NCBI GenBank assembly: GCA_028284745.1 | Contig: JANQRC010000037.1 | Span: 1 to 60,499, forward strand | From: Flavobacteriaceae bacterium | Lineage (GTDB): Bacteria; Bacteroidota; Bacteroidia; Flavobacteriales; Flavobacteriaceae | DNA length: 60,499 nucleotides | Reading direction: 5' to 3' | Part shown: piece after piece, positions 7,860-16,498 of the stretch | Layout of the letters: each line of letters starts with the position of its first letter | Position numbering within the stretch: position 1 is the stretch's first letter | Notes under the pieces: model-generated | Database searches by the model: none | What the model was told of the DNA's origin: nothing | Seen by the model: the letters and a program-made list of their open reading frames with translations, nothing else | Position numbers and translations under genes: made by a program

Positions 7860-8504
7860 TCATTGATTCTTATCTTCTAGCAAAGGAACGAAACGAAAAG
7901 TACCATGGACCGTCTTTTCGAACTCTTTTTCAGAAGTGCGGACAAGCACGGTCATCTTCTGAGAGTTTTCACCTATGGGAATCACCAATCGCCCTCCCAC
8001 CTTCAATTGTGCCAGTAAAGGCTTTGGTATGAACGGAGCGCCTGCCGTGACGATGATACTGTCATACGGTGCTTCATCCTTATGACCCTTATATCCATCA
8101 CCATAGATCAGCTTCTTGGCACGATACCCAAGTTTAGGGAGAAACAATGAGGTTTTCTTGTAGAGTTCTCGTTGTCTCTCTATCGAATACACCGCGGCTC
8201 CAAGTTCTAGCAACACAGCGGTCTGATAACCACTTCCCGTACCTATCTCCAGCACCTTATCACCTTTTTCGATCTGTAACAGCTCTGTCTGAAAAGCAAC
8301 AGTGTACGGCTGCGAAATGGTCTGTTGTGCTCCTATGGGAAATGGCTTGTCTTGATACGCATGGTCTTCAAAGCTACTATCCATAAAAAGGTGTCGCGGA
8401 ATCTTAGCGATTGCTTTTAGGACACTTTCGTCCTTGATGCCCTTAGAGACCAGAAGACCTGTCAATTTCTTTCGCTTCCCTTGATGTTTCGGGGTATCTT
8501 TCAT
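7860..8504 (-). CDS. pcm: Protein-L-isoaspartate O-methyltransferase
   Basis: 214 residues, the usual size. Repairs L-isoaspartyl damage in proteins using S-adenosylmethionine. Visible hallmarks are RHLFMD near residue 37, the QTISQPYTVAFQTELL region, the SAM-binding motif VLEIGTGSGYQTAVL (about 96-110), and YDSIIVTAGAPFIPKPLLAQL. Convergent with smpB (36-base gap) and divergent from the membrane protein at 8589. Confidence 0.94.
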   Translation of the reverse strand: MKDTPKHQGKRKKLTGLLVSKGIKDESVLKAIAKIPRHLFMDSSFEDHAYQDKPFPIGAQQTISQPYTVAFQTELLQIEKGDKVLEIGTGSGYQTAVLLELGAAVYSIERQRELYKKTSLFLPKLGYRAKKLIYGDGYKGHKDEAPYDSIIVTAGAPFIPKPLLAQLKVGGRLVIPIGENSQKMTVLVRTSEKEFEKTVHGTFRFVPLLEDKNQ

Positions 8505-8531
8505 TCGTATGCAAATTACCTATAAATGTGG

Positions 8532-8563
8532 ATTGATTGATGTTTATGCCAAAAATATTTTTG
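8532..8563 (+). promoter_or_regulatory. Predicted promoter
   Basis: ATTG (8532-8535), 20 bases, TATTTTTG (8556-8563): a near-consensus flavobacterial promoter. It places transcription start near 8570, downstream of the GTG at 8565 that opens the longer frame, so the ATG at 8589 is the likely start of the next gene. Confidence 0.55.
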
Positions 8564-8588
8564 TGTGAACAATTTAAAATTCCACGTC

Positions 8589-9224
8589 ATGGACAAGCCA
8601 TTATTCAAGTCTGTTCCCTTTATATTATTGATACTGGCAACGCTTACTGTGTTTGCCCTTCTTCCTAGAGACAATAGTGAGCTCATTTTTAAGACTATAA
8701 ATCTAAAAGGATTGAAAATAAGCGAGGTCATTGCCGCACTTACTGGACTGATCGTAATCTCACTGCTCATTGAGCAGTTCATAGAAATCTTCATTAGCGA
8801 CCCTGACAAAGAAGAAAAAGAGCGTTTAGGGCTTTTGCAAGAGAATGTCTTGAAAGACCTTTCCCAAGTAAGAAAGACGAATAACCGATTTTTGTTTTCA
8901 AATCAGGCTATCGGCGCTGGTGCAAATACTGCCGCTGAAGATAATCTTGTGAAAAAACAGGCACAGGTTACTTTTGATAAGAAAATTCTGGAGAAAAAGC
9001 GAAGTAGGCAAACATTGATCATTGCTTTTGTCATAGGATTGATCATTGCATTTATAGGCGTCCGATTGATCACTGGCTTTCTTCCTATGGAAGGCATAAA
9101 AGCGCAACAAGAGACAGCTCTCAACATGTTAGACATCGTTTTGACCGCAGGGCTATTTGCTGGCGGAAGCAATGGGATCCACAAGGTGCTAAAAGCCATA
9201 CAATCTAGCCTTGCCAAAACCTAA
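8589..9224 (+). CDS. Hypothetical membrane protein
   Basis: Not recognised. 211 residues from ATG 8589. Predicted topology: a membrane helix near residues 9-27, a second at about 45-65 (EVIAALTGLIVISLLIEQF), a charged soluble segment rich in Glu/Lys (about 70-140), a third helix near 142-165, and a final Gly/Ala-rich hydrophobic stretch (LDIVLTAGLFAGGSNGIHKV). The spacing of helices around a cytoplasmic-type charged loop is unusual but no catalytic motif is visible. Preceded by its own promoter and read alone. Confidence 0.7.
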   Translation: MDKPLFKSVPFILLILATLTVFALLPRDNSELIFKTINLKGLKISEVIAALTGLIVISLLIEQFIEIFISDPDKEEKERLGLLQENVLKDLSQVRKTNNRFLFSNQAIGAGANTAAEDNLVKKQAQVTFDKKILEKKRSRQTLIIAFVIGLIIAFIGVRLITGFLPMEGIKAQQETALNMLDIVLTAGLFAGGSNGIHKVLKAIQSSLAKT

Positions 9225-9293
9225 AAAACTATAATTTTCGAATAGTTTCACCACACCTCATAAATCCGTATTTTTGTTTCAAACAGAAATACT

Positions 9294-10253
9294 ATGCTAA
9301 AAGCAGGTGTGCTAGGTGCCGGGCATCTAGGAAAGATCCATCTACGTCTTCTCCAACAATCTGAAAAATATGACCTCGTAGGTTTTTACGACCCAAATGC
9401 CGACAATGCTGTAAAGGTGGCCGAAGAATATGGCTATCATGCCTTTGCTACTATCGAAGCGCTTATTACAGCGGTAGATGTTGTAGACATCGTAACACCT
9501 ACACTATCACACTTCGACTGCGCAAGAAAGGCCATAGAAGCTGGCAAGCACATCTTCATCGAAAAACCGATCTCTAATACAGTGGCAGAAGCCGAGGAGA
9601 TCATTCGCTTGTCCAAAGCACATGATGTAAAGGGACAAGTGGGGCATGTAGAACGTTTCAATCCAGCATTCACTGCGGTGAAGCATAAGATCGACACGCC
9701 CATGTTTATCGAAACGCATCGCCTAGCTGAGTTCAATCCGCGGGGTACGGATGTTCCTGTGGTGTTAGACCTTATGATCCATGATATTGACGCGATCCTA
9801 AGCGTGGTGAGGGCTAAGGTAAAAAGCGTCAACGCGAGTGGCGTATCAGTGATCAGTGACACACCCGACATTGCCAATGCGCGCATCGAGTTCGAAAACG
9901 GCTGCGTGGCCAACCTCACTGCAAGCAGGATCTCCTTGAAGAATATGCGCAAGTCTCGTTTCTTTCAGCGAGATGCATACATATCTGTAGATTTCTTGAC
10001 CAAAAAGGTTGAGGTCGTAAAGATGAAGGATGCTCCAGAGACACCCGACGAGTTTGCGCTGATCCTCCAGAATGCTGAAGGTGTCAAGAAGCAGATCTAC
10101 TTCGAGAACCCAGACATTGAAGCAAACAACGCCATCTTGGATGAGCTAGAGACCTTTGCAGATGCCATCAACAACAACACAGAGCCTATAGTAACGTTAG
10201 AGCAAGGCACGGAAGCCCTTCGTGTGGCAAAACAAGTGATCGCCGCTTTCTAA
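9294..10253 (+). CDS. Gfo/Idh/MocA family NAD(P)-dependent oxidoreductase
   Basis: 319 residues. The N-terminal Rossmann domain has GAGHLGKIHL (residues 7-16), the conserved EKPIS motif (about 94-98, Lys being the family's catalytic lysine) and GHVERFNPA. The C-terminal alpha/beta domain holds DLMIHDID (about 158-165), where the His/Asp pair corresponds to the active site. Members oxidise or reduce sugars and related compounds; the substrate here is not inferable, though biliverdin-reductase-like UDP-sugar enzymes share this pattern. A TATTTTTG -7 box at 9269-9276 precedes the ATG. The next gene, a CoA dehydrogenase, follows after 24 bases and is probably co-transcribed. Confidence 0.9.
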   Translation: MLKAGVLGAGHLGKIHLRLLQQSEKYDLVGFYDPNADNAVKVAEEYGYHAFATIEALITAVDVVDIVTPTLSHFDCARKAIEAGKHIFIEKPISNTVAEAEEIIRLSKAHDVKGQVGHVERFNPAFTAVKHKIDTPMFIETHRLAEFNPRGTDVPVVLDLMIHDIDAILSVVRAKVKSVNASGVSVISDTPDIANARIEFENGCVANLTASRISLKNMRKSRFFQRDAYISVDFLTKKVEVVKMKDAPETPDEFALILQNAEGVKKQIYFENPDIEANNAILDELETFADAINNNTEPIVTLEQGTEALRVAKQVIAAF

Positions 10254-10277
10254 ATTTCAACCTAAAAACTACATCCT

Positions 10278-11165
10278 TTGAAGAATATTGCAGTTATCGG
10301 AGCAGGTACCATGGGCAACGGCATTGCCCACACCTTTGCACAGTTTGGTCACAACGTACAATTGATCGATGTTTCGGAAGAAGCCTTGGACCGTGGATTA
10401 TCTACCATCGAAAAGAACCTGGACCGGATGGTTTCCAAGGAAAGGATCACCGATGCTGAAAAGCAAGAGACCTTGTCCAATATTACGCTCTATACAAATT
10501 TGGCCGAAGGTGTCAGTGATATAGACCTCGTCGTAGAGGCTGCTACAGAAAACTTGGACCTAAAGTTGAACATTTTCCGTGAACTGGATGCGCATTGCAC
10601 TCCTCATACCATCTTAGCTACAAATACTTCTTCTATTTCCATCACCCAAATTGCGGCGGTCACTTCGCGCCCAGAGCTGGTAATCGGCATGCATTTCATG
10701 AATCCGGTGCCCCTTATGAAATTAGTTGAGATCATTCGTGGTTACAATACCAGCGACACTACGACACAGACCATCATGGAATTGTCCAGAAGCCTCAACA
10801 AGATTCCTGTAGAGGTAAACGACTATCCAGGATTTGTGGCCAATCGAATCTTGATGCCGATGATCAACGAATCTGTCGAGACCTTGTACAATGGTGTCGC
10901 AGGTGTACAAGAGATCGACACCGTGATGAAATTGGGCATGGCACACCCCATGGGACCCTTGCAGTTGGCAGACTTTATAGGCTTGGATGTGTGCTTGGCC
11001 ATCTTGAATGTGATGCATGACGGTTTCAAGAACCCGAAGTACGCGCCCTGTCCCCTACTGGTAAACATGGTTCGTGCCGGAAAATTAGGCGTTAAATCTG
11101 GTCAAGGTTTCTATGATTACTCCGAAAGCAGAAAAGCTGAAAAAGTAGCAAAGCAGTTCAGTTAA
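10278..11165 (+). CDS. 3-hydroxyacyl-CoA (3-hydroxybutyryl-CoA) dehydrogenase
   Basis: 295 residues starting at TTG 10278. Oxidises L-3-hydroxyacyl-CoA to 3-oxoacyl-CoA with NAD. The nucleotide fold opens with IGAGTMGNGIAHTFA (residues 6-20). ATNTSSISIT (about 115-124) and GMHFMNPVPLMKLVEII (about 137-153) contain the catalytic Ser and His regions, and the C-terminal domain has NDYPGFVANRILMPMINE and GVKSGQGFYDY. The size matches the short single-enzyme form rather than the fused FadB type. The stop TAA overlaps the ATG of the next gene by one base (TAATG), indicating translational coupling. Confidence 0.94.
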   Translation: MKNIAVIGAGTMGNGIAHTFAQFGHNVQLIDVSEEALDRGLSTIEKNLDRMVSKERITDAEKQETLSNITLYTNLAEGVSDIDLVVEAATENLDLKLNIFRELDAHCTPHTILATNTSSISITQIAAVTSRPELVIGMHFMNPVPLMKLVEIIRGYNTSDTTTQTIMELSRSLNKIPVEVNDYPGFVANRILMPMINESVETLYNGVAGVQEIDTVMKLGMAHPMGPLQLADFIGLDVCLAILNVMHDGFKNPKYAPCPLLVNMVRAGKLGVKSGQGFYDYSESRKAEKVAKQFS

Positions 11166-12400
11166 TGGCCAAGGTTCGCCCGTTCAAAGCAGTAAGAGCC
11201 CCTAGGGCATTCACCAATTTGGTGGCCTCCCGATCGTATCAGGATTATTCTAAGGAAGAACTGGCAGCAAAACTGGCCTATAATCCCTATTCGTTCTTAC
11301 ACGTGCTGAACCCCGGTTTTCGCTACAACAAAGAAGTTTCGGGCGAGCAGCGTTTTCAACTGATCCGCAATCGATATCTAGAGTTCAAGGAAGAGGGAAT
11401 CTATGAACAGGATACTGATGCCGCCTTCTATGTGTATCTCATGAAGACGCGCGACCATTCGTTCTTTGGGATCATTGCAGGCACCGCTGCTGAAGATTAT
11501 GCCAGAGACGTCATCAAAAAGCATGAAGAAACGATCCAACGCCGGGAAGAACTGTTCAAAGATTACCTAAAGACTGTAGGATTCAATGCCGAGCCTGTGC
11601 TGCTCACCTATCCTGATAGCGAGGTCATTGCCACTGTGACCAACCGTGTGTCAAAGGTCATCCCAGATTACGAGTTCACTACACAAGACCGCGTTACGCA
11701 TGCCCTGTGGCCCATCGTTGATAAAGAGACTGTAAACACCATCCAAGAGGAATTTGAAAAGATCCCCGCATTGTATATTGCTGATGGGCATCATCGCACA
11801 GCTTCTTCTTACCTGCTGGCTGAAGACCTAAAAGCCGAGAACAAAGGCCACAAAGGCAACGAGCCCTACAATTACTTCATGAGCTATTTGATCCCAGAGT
11901 CTGAACTCAAGATCCATGAGTTCAACCGTATGGTAAAAGATTTGAATGGTCTGACCAAAGAAGAGTTCTTGGTGGAACTGGACAAGTGGTTTCGTATCGA
12001 AAACCGAGGCACGGAATTTTATACACCCTCGAAGAAGCACCACTTCAGCATGTATCTAGACGGAGAGTTCTACTCGTTATATCTTCGGAAGACGCTTTAC
12101 AAATTCACCGACCCATTGAGTGAATTGGATACACAGATCCTATACAAGACCGTTTTAGAGCCCATCCTTGGGATCACCGACCTAAAGAACGACCGCCGCA
12201 TCAAATATGGTTATGGCAAATATCATTTATTGAATATGAAGGAAGATATAGATAAAGGCAAGCATGCTGTTGGTTTTAGTATGATCCCGTTGAATGTGGA
12301 AGAGATCAAAGCCGTGGCCGATGCGGGCCTTACCATGCCACCAAAAAGCACCTATATCGAACCTAAGCTCCGTAGCGGACTTACCATCTATGAATTCTGA
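11165..12400 (+). CDS. DUF1015 family protein
   Basis: 411 residues of the DUF1015 family, whose members have an HPr-serine-kinase-like annotation in some databases but no proven activity. Family features visible are the N-terminal VRPFKAVRAP, the NPYSFLHV segment, LYIADGHHRTASSYLL (about 198-213) and the C-terminal FGMIPLNVEEIKAVADAGLTMPPKSTYIEPK-like ending (here FSMIPLN...MPPKSTYIEPK). In this genome the gene is coupled by a 1-base overlap to the 3-hydroxyacyl-CoA dehydrogenase upstream and runs nearly directly into the YggS gene, a neighbourhood common in flavobacteria. Confidence 0.9.
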   Translation: MAKVRPFKAVRAPRAFTNLVASRSYQDYSKEELAAKLAYNPYSFLHVLNPGFRYNKEVSGEQRFQLIRNRYLEFKEEGIYEQDTDAAFYVYLMKTRDHSFFGIIAGTAAEDYARDVIKKHEETIQRREELFKDYLKTVGFNAEPVLLTYPDSEVIATVTNRVSKVIPDYEFTTQDRVTHALWPIVDKETVNTIQEEFEKIPALYIADGHHRTASSYLLAEDLKAENKGHKGNEPYNYFMSYLIPESELKIHEFNRMVKDLNGLTKEEFLVELDKWFRIENRGTEFYTPSKKHHFSMYLDGEFYSLYLRKTLYKFTDPLSELDTQILYKTVLEPILGITDLKNDRRIKYGYGKYHLLNMKEDIDKGKHAVGFSMIPLNVEEIKAVADAGLTMPPKSTYIEPKLRSGLTIYEF

Positions 12401-12401
12401 T

Positions 12402-13076
12402 ATGAGCATCGCACAACATCTTCAGCAGATCAAGGAAGCCCTTCCTGAGCACGTCACCTTAGTGGCCGTCTCTAAGACCAAGCCCACAACGACCATCATG
12501 GAGGCATACGAAGCAGGCCAGCGCGTATTTGGTGAGAACAAAGTTCAAGAGATGGCCCGAAAGTGGGAGACCATGCCTAAGGACATCCAATGGCATATGA
12601 TCGGCCATGTACAGCGCAATAAAGTAAAATACATGGCTCCTTTCGTCTCACTGATCCATGGAGTGGACAGCCTAAAGCTGTTGAGAGAGATCAATAAGCA
12701 AGCGCAGAGGCACGATCGCATGATTGATTGCCTTATGCAGATCCATATCGCCGAGGAAAGCACCAAGTTTGGGATGAACGAGGCAGAGGTGACCTCCCTG
12801 CTTTCTTCAGAAGAATTTCCAGAAATGAAAAACATCAAGATCGTTGGTCTGATGGGTATGGCCACATTCACCCAAGACCAACAACAGGTCCAAAAAGAGT
12901 TTGCATACCTTTCGGAGCTTTTCGAAAGGCTCAAGAGCGATCATCTGGAAGCTTTCAACTTGAAACTCGAAACCTTGAGCATGGGCATGAGTGGTGATTA
13001 CAAACTAGCCATTGAACATGGCAGCACCATGGTGCGTATAGGAAGTAGTATATTTGGAATCAGGAACTATGAGTGA
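12402..13076 (+). CDS. YggS/PLPBP family pyridoxal-phosphate homeostasis protein
   Basis: 224 residues from ATG 12402. An ATG at 12390 would add four residues and overlap the upstream gene; a much longer reading frame is excluded by that gene. The fold-type III PLP protein has its cofactor lysine in VAVSKTKP (Lys25), then FGENKVQE, WHMIGHVQRNKVK, IHIAEESTKFGM, GLMGMA and the phosphate-binding LSMGMSGDYKLAIEHGSTMVRIG-type C-terminus with FG. No enzymatic activity is known; the family controls free PLP and amino-acid balance. Last gene of the Gfo/Idh to YggS run; a 204-base intergenic region follows. Confidence 0.94.
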   Translation: MSIAQHLQQIKEALPEHVTLVAVSKTKPTTTIMEAYEAGQRVFGENKVQEMARKWETMPKDIQWHMIGHVQRNKVKYMAPFVSLIHGVDSLKLLREINKQAQRHDRMIDCLMQIHIAEESTKFGMNEAEVTSLLSSEEFPEMKNIKIVGLMGMATFTQDQQQVQKEFAYLSELFERLKSDHLEAFNLKLETLSMGMSGDYKLAIEHGSTMVRIGSSIFGIRNYE

Positions 13077-13280
13077 GTCTTCGATTGTCCCATCATTATT
13101 GGATGGTTGGGCGACAGATGGAAAAGATAAAAGAATTAAAGAGTCTGGACTACTGAATACAGAAAACCAATGACTGGTAGCCGAGGTTTCAAAAGCAAAG
13201 AAAAAAACAAGGACAAAAGAGTCAAGAGTCATAGCCAATCTCCCAATGCCAAACTGACAACTGCTTACTGAGAACTGAAC

Positions 13281-14669
13281 GTGTACGCGATATTAGACAT
13301 AGAAACTACGGGCGGTGCTTACGATGAGGAAGGCATCACGGAGATTGCCATCCATAAATTTGACGGACACCAGGTAATCGACAAATTCATTACGCTAGTG
13401 AACCCCGAGCGCCCCATACAGCCTTTTGTATCGAAGCTCACTGGTATTAACAACAGGATGTTGCGCAACGCGCCTAAATTCTATGAGATAGCCAAGCGCA
13501 TCATCGAAATTACCGACGATTGCGTGCTTGTTGCTCACAATGCCGGCTTTGACCATCGTATGCTTCGCACTGAATTCAGAAGATTGGGGTATGATTTTCG
13601 AATGAAGACCTTGTGCACCGTTGAGTTAGCCCAAAAGCTACTCCCAGAGCAAGAGTCTTTCAAATTGGGTAAGCTTGTACGCTCTTTAGGGATCCCAATG
13701 AGCGACCGTCACCGGGCCAATGGCGATGCGCTCGCTACGGTAGAGTTATTTAAAATACTGCTCAACAAAGACACCAAAAAGGAGATCATCGCCCAAGCTG
13801 TGAATACGGGAGTTGTAAGCAAGCTACCTTCGCGCCTGTTGAAAATTGTCGAGGACCTCCCTTCGGATATTGGAGTGTATTATGTTCACAACGAAAAGGG
13901 GGATATCATCTACATCGGTAAAAGCAAGAACATCAAAAAGCGTGTAAACCAACATTTCACAGGAGAGAGCGCCAAGGCAAAGAGGATACAGACCGAGGTA
14001 CATGCAGTAAGCTATGAAAAGACAGGGAGCGAACTGATCGCACTGTTGAAAGAACAGCATGAGGTCAAGGAAAATCAACCCAAGTATAACCGCTCTCGCA
14101 AACAAAGAATCTTCAAATATGGCCTAGAGGTCATCAATAACAGCCCTGGATATCAATTGCTTCAAATCGATAAAGTGAAGTACAACGGAAGTTACATCAC
14201 CACATTCAAAAGTCACAACGAGGCAAAGAATGTACTCCACAAGATCTCTGACGAATACCAACTATGTTTGAAACTAAATGGTTTGCACAAGACCCATGGC
14301 GAGTGTTTTAACCATGGAATTGACAAGTGCTTGGGCGCATGTGTACAAAAGGAAGCTATAGAAGCCTATAATCTTCGAGTAGGAGAAGCCATAAAAAAAT
14401 ACAGCTATCAACAAAAGAGCATGGTTGTCATAGACCGTGGTCGTGATGTAGACGAGCGCAGCGCAATTCTCATTGAGAATGGCGAGTACAGGGGATACGG
14501 CTTCTATACCCTGAACCACCAAGTTAATCATATAGACATACTGCGATCGATCATCACTCCCATGGAAGAGAATCCTGATGCCAAACATTTGATCCAGTCG
14601 TATTTGAGAAAGCGAAAGGTCATGAAAGTGCTTGACTTAGAGGCGGGCACCCCTGACCTGAAATCATAG
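13281..14669 (+). CDS. DnaQ-like 3'-5' exonuclease fused to a GIY-YIG (Cho/UvrC-like) nuclease
   Basis: 462 residues beginning at GTG 13281. Residues 1-165 are a DEDDh exonuclease: Asp6 and Glu8 in LDIETTG, HNAGFDHRM and HRANGDALATVE give the remaining acidic residues and the His. Residues about 195-275 form a GIY-YIG domain (GVYYVHNEKGDIIYIGKS, then KRVNQH). The C-terminal 180 residues hold four Cys in CFNHGIDKCLGAC context, resembling the Cys cluster of UvrC/Cho-type proteins. Such fusions are known and are annotated as DNA polymerase III epsilon-like or excinuclease proteins. A role in nucleotide excision or mismatch processing is inferred. The upstream gap of 204 bases shows no clear promoter. 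Confidence 0.9.
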   Translation: MYAILDIETTGGAYDEEGITEIAIHKFDGHQVIDKFITLVNPERPIQPFVSKLTGINNRMLRNAPKFYEIAKRIIEITDDCVLVAHNAGFDHRMLRTEFRRLGYDFRMKTLCTVELAQKLLPEQESFKLGKLVRSLGIPMSDRHRANGDALATVELFKILLNKDTKKEIIAQAVNTGVVSKLPSRLLKIVEDLPSDIGVYYVHNEKGDIIYIGKSKNIKKRVNQHFTGESAKAKRIQTEVHAVSYEKTGSELIALLKEQHEVKENQPKYNRSRKQRIFKYGLEVINNSPGYQLLQIDKVKYNGSYITTFKSHNEAKNVLHKISDEYQLCLKLNGLHKTHGECFNHGIDKCLGACVQKEAIEAYNLRVGEAIKKYSYQQKSMVVIDRGRDVDERSAILIENGEYRGYGFYTLNHQVNHIDILRSIITPMEENPDAKHLIQSYLRKRKVMKVLDLEAGTPDLKS

Positions 14670-14702
14670 ATTTTTATACTTTTACCAAAATCCTATCAAG
14701 CT

Positions 14703-15536
14703 TTGGGCAAAGACAACAAACCATCACGGTCATGGAGAGTAAAGCTGCACGAGGTCATCTACGGCGCCGACACTCCAGCTGGAAAGTGGTTTGACATATC
14801 CCTGTTCATCATCATTATCATCAGCATTGTCTTGGTAATGCTAGAAAGTGTAAAAGAAGTTGACGACCGATACCACGACCTTCTTTACATCGCTGAATGG
14901 GTCATTACCATATTCTTCACCATCGAGTACATGGCACGGGTCATTTCGGTAAAGAAGCCTTCAAAGTATATTTTCAGTTTTTATGGCATCATCGATTTCT
15001 TATCGACAATCCCATTGTATCTTTCGTTCTTCTTGGTGGGCTCGCAATCGCTTGTAGCTTTACGGGCACTTCGACTGATGCGCATTTTTAGGATCTTGAA
15101 GCTGGCACGTTTCATTGGAGAGTCTACCAATTTCGCAAGGGCACTAAAGGCCAGCCGGGCCAAGATCTCCGTCTTTTTGTTGTTCGTACTGGTGTTATGC
15201 ATTATCCTTGGAACGGTAATGTACCTTGTCGAAGAGACCGAAGAAAGCGGTTTTACCAGCATCCCGCGAAGTGTGTATTGGGCCATCGTTACTTTGACCA
15301 CCGTAGGGTATGGCGATATTGCACCGATCACGCCACTAGGCCAATTCATTGCGTCCCTGATCATGATATTGGGATACGGAATCATCGCCATACCTACAGG
15401 CATCGTCTCTTCTGAGATGACCAAGGTCAAGAAGCGGGATGTACACACAAACACGATCTCTTGTCATAACTGTTTGGCCGACGATCATAGAGACGATGCT
15501 GAATTTTGCTACAATTGCGGAAACCCGTTTCACTAA
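14703..15536 (+). CDS. Voltage-gated-type potassium channel with C-terminal zinc ribbon
   Basis: 277 residues, TTG start at 14703. Six membrane helices: S1 near 30-48, S2 near 62-80, S3 near 92-115, an Arg-rich S4 (RALRLMRIFRILKLARF, about 121-137), S5 and S6. The pore filter is TLTTVGYGD between S5 and S6, typical for K+ selectivity. The C-terminus departs from simple Kv channels: Cys254, Cys257, Cys269 and Cys272 form a CxxC...CxxC zinc ribbon. Gating or assembly may depend on this ribbon, which is inference. The stop codon abuts the ATG of miaA with no intervening base. Confidence 0.92.
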   Translation: MGKDNKPSRSWRVKLHEVIYGADTPAGKWFDISLFIIIIISIVLVMLESVKEVDDRYHDLLYIAEWVITIFFTIEYMARVISVKKPSKYIFSFYGIIDFLSTIPLYLSFFLVGSQSLVALRALRLMRIFRILKLARFIGESTNFARALKASRAKISVFLLFVLVLCIILGTVMYLVEETEESGFTSIPRSVYWAIVTLTTVGYGDIAPITPLGQFIASLIMILGYGIIAIPTGIVSSEMTKVKKRDVHTNTISCHNCLADDHRDDAEFCYNCGNPFH

Positions 15537-16457
15537 ATGAAGGGCAATACGTTGATAAACATTGTTGGGCCAACAGCCACCGGGAAGACCTCGTTGGCGA
15601 TTTCGGTCGCAACGCACTTCAAGACAGAGATCATCTCTTCGGATTCGAGGCAGTTTTACAAAGAAATGAAAATAGGCACCGCTGTTCCTTCAGAAGAAGA
15701 GTTGGCAGCAGCAAGACACCATTTCATTCGACACTTAAGTATCGAAGATGCCTACAACGTTGGCATGTTTGAGAGAGATGCCTTGCAATTGCTAGAAACG
15801 CTCTTTTTAAAGCATGAGGTTGTTGTCATGGCTGGGGGATCTGGCCTGTACAGCAATGCTGTGGTGCAAGGGCTCGACGAATTCCCGGAAGTCCCTCCTA
15901 TTGTCAGAAAAGAGCTGAACGAAAGGTTACAACAAGAAGGCATCGCCAGTTTACAAAGTCAATTAAAGATACTAGACCCTGGCTATTATGAGCAAGCAGA
16001 CATTGAAAACCCGCATCGTATCATGCGAGCTTTAGAGATATGTCTGGCAACAGGAAAACCTTTTTCAACCTTTTTGAACAAGCCAAGACCAAAACGGCCA
16101 TTCAATAGCATCAACATAGGACTCACTGCAGATAGAAAAGTGATCTATGACCGAATCGACCAGAGAGTAGACATCATGGTAGCCAATGGGCTCATAGAAG
16201 AAGCACAGGCACTTCACCCTAAAAAACATCTCAATGCCTTACAGACCGTTGGCTATCGTGAATTGTTCAATTATTTTGAAGGTGAATGGGCACTAGACTT
16301 CGCTATTTCTGAGATCAAGAAGAATACACGCCGATTTGCCAAGAGACAACTTACCTGGTATCGAAAAGATGAAAGCATACGTTGGTTCGAACACGAAACT
16401 GCCCACCAACAAATTGTAGAAGAGATCTCGTCTCTCATTGAAAAAAAAGAAGCCTGA
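15537..16457 (+). CDS. miaA: tRNA dimethylallyltransferase MiaA
   Basis: 306 residues, normal length. Transfers dimethylallyl to N6 of A37 in tRNAs reading codons that start with U. Visible: P-loop GPTATGKTS (11-19), DSRQFYKEM, AGGSGLY near 100, the RIMRALEI segment, LTADRKVIYDRIDQRVD, QTVGYRELF and the C-terminal RRFAKRQLTWYRKD. The ATG directly follows the channel stop codon, so the two are probably one transcript. The 3' end of the gene overlaps the terminator of the convergent response-regulator gene. Confidence 0.96.
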   Translation: MKGNTLINIVGPTATGKTSLAISVATHFKTEIISSDSRQFYKEMKIGTAVPSEEELAAARHHFIRHLSIEDAYNVGMFERDALQLLETLFLKHEVVVMAGGSGLYSNAVVQGLDEFPEVPPIVRKELNERLQQEGIASLQSQLKILDPGYYEQADIENPHRIMRALEICLATGKPFSTFLNKPRPKRPFNSINIGLTADRKVIYDRIDQRVDIMVANGLIEEAQALHPKKHLNALQTVGYRELFNYFEGEWALDFAISEIKKNTRRFAKRQLTWYRKDESIRWFEHETAHQQIVEEISSLIEKKEA

Positions 16458-16474
16458 TCAAGAAAGGCCAGGCT
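16450..16474 (-). terminator. Terminator of the two-component operon
   Basis: On the minus strand AGCCTG (16474-16469) pairs with CAGGCT (16456-16451), followed by TCTTTTTTTT. The hairpin and U-run overlap the last codons of the convergent miaA gene. Confidence 0.65.
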
Positions 16475-16498
16475 CTGCACTGTTGAACATCCGGACAA

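Noticed and set aside
9437-9952. A 171-codon minus-strand frame
   Set aside because: Antisense to the Gfo/Idh dehydrogenase, whose coding sense is well supported.
13077-13280. A possible small gene in the gap before the exonuclease/GIY-YIG gene
   Set aside because: Low-complexity A-rich sequence with AAGAGTC and ACTGA repeats, no coding signature; looks like flavobacterial spacer DNA.
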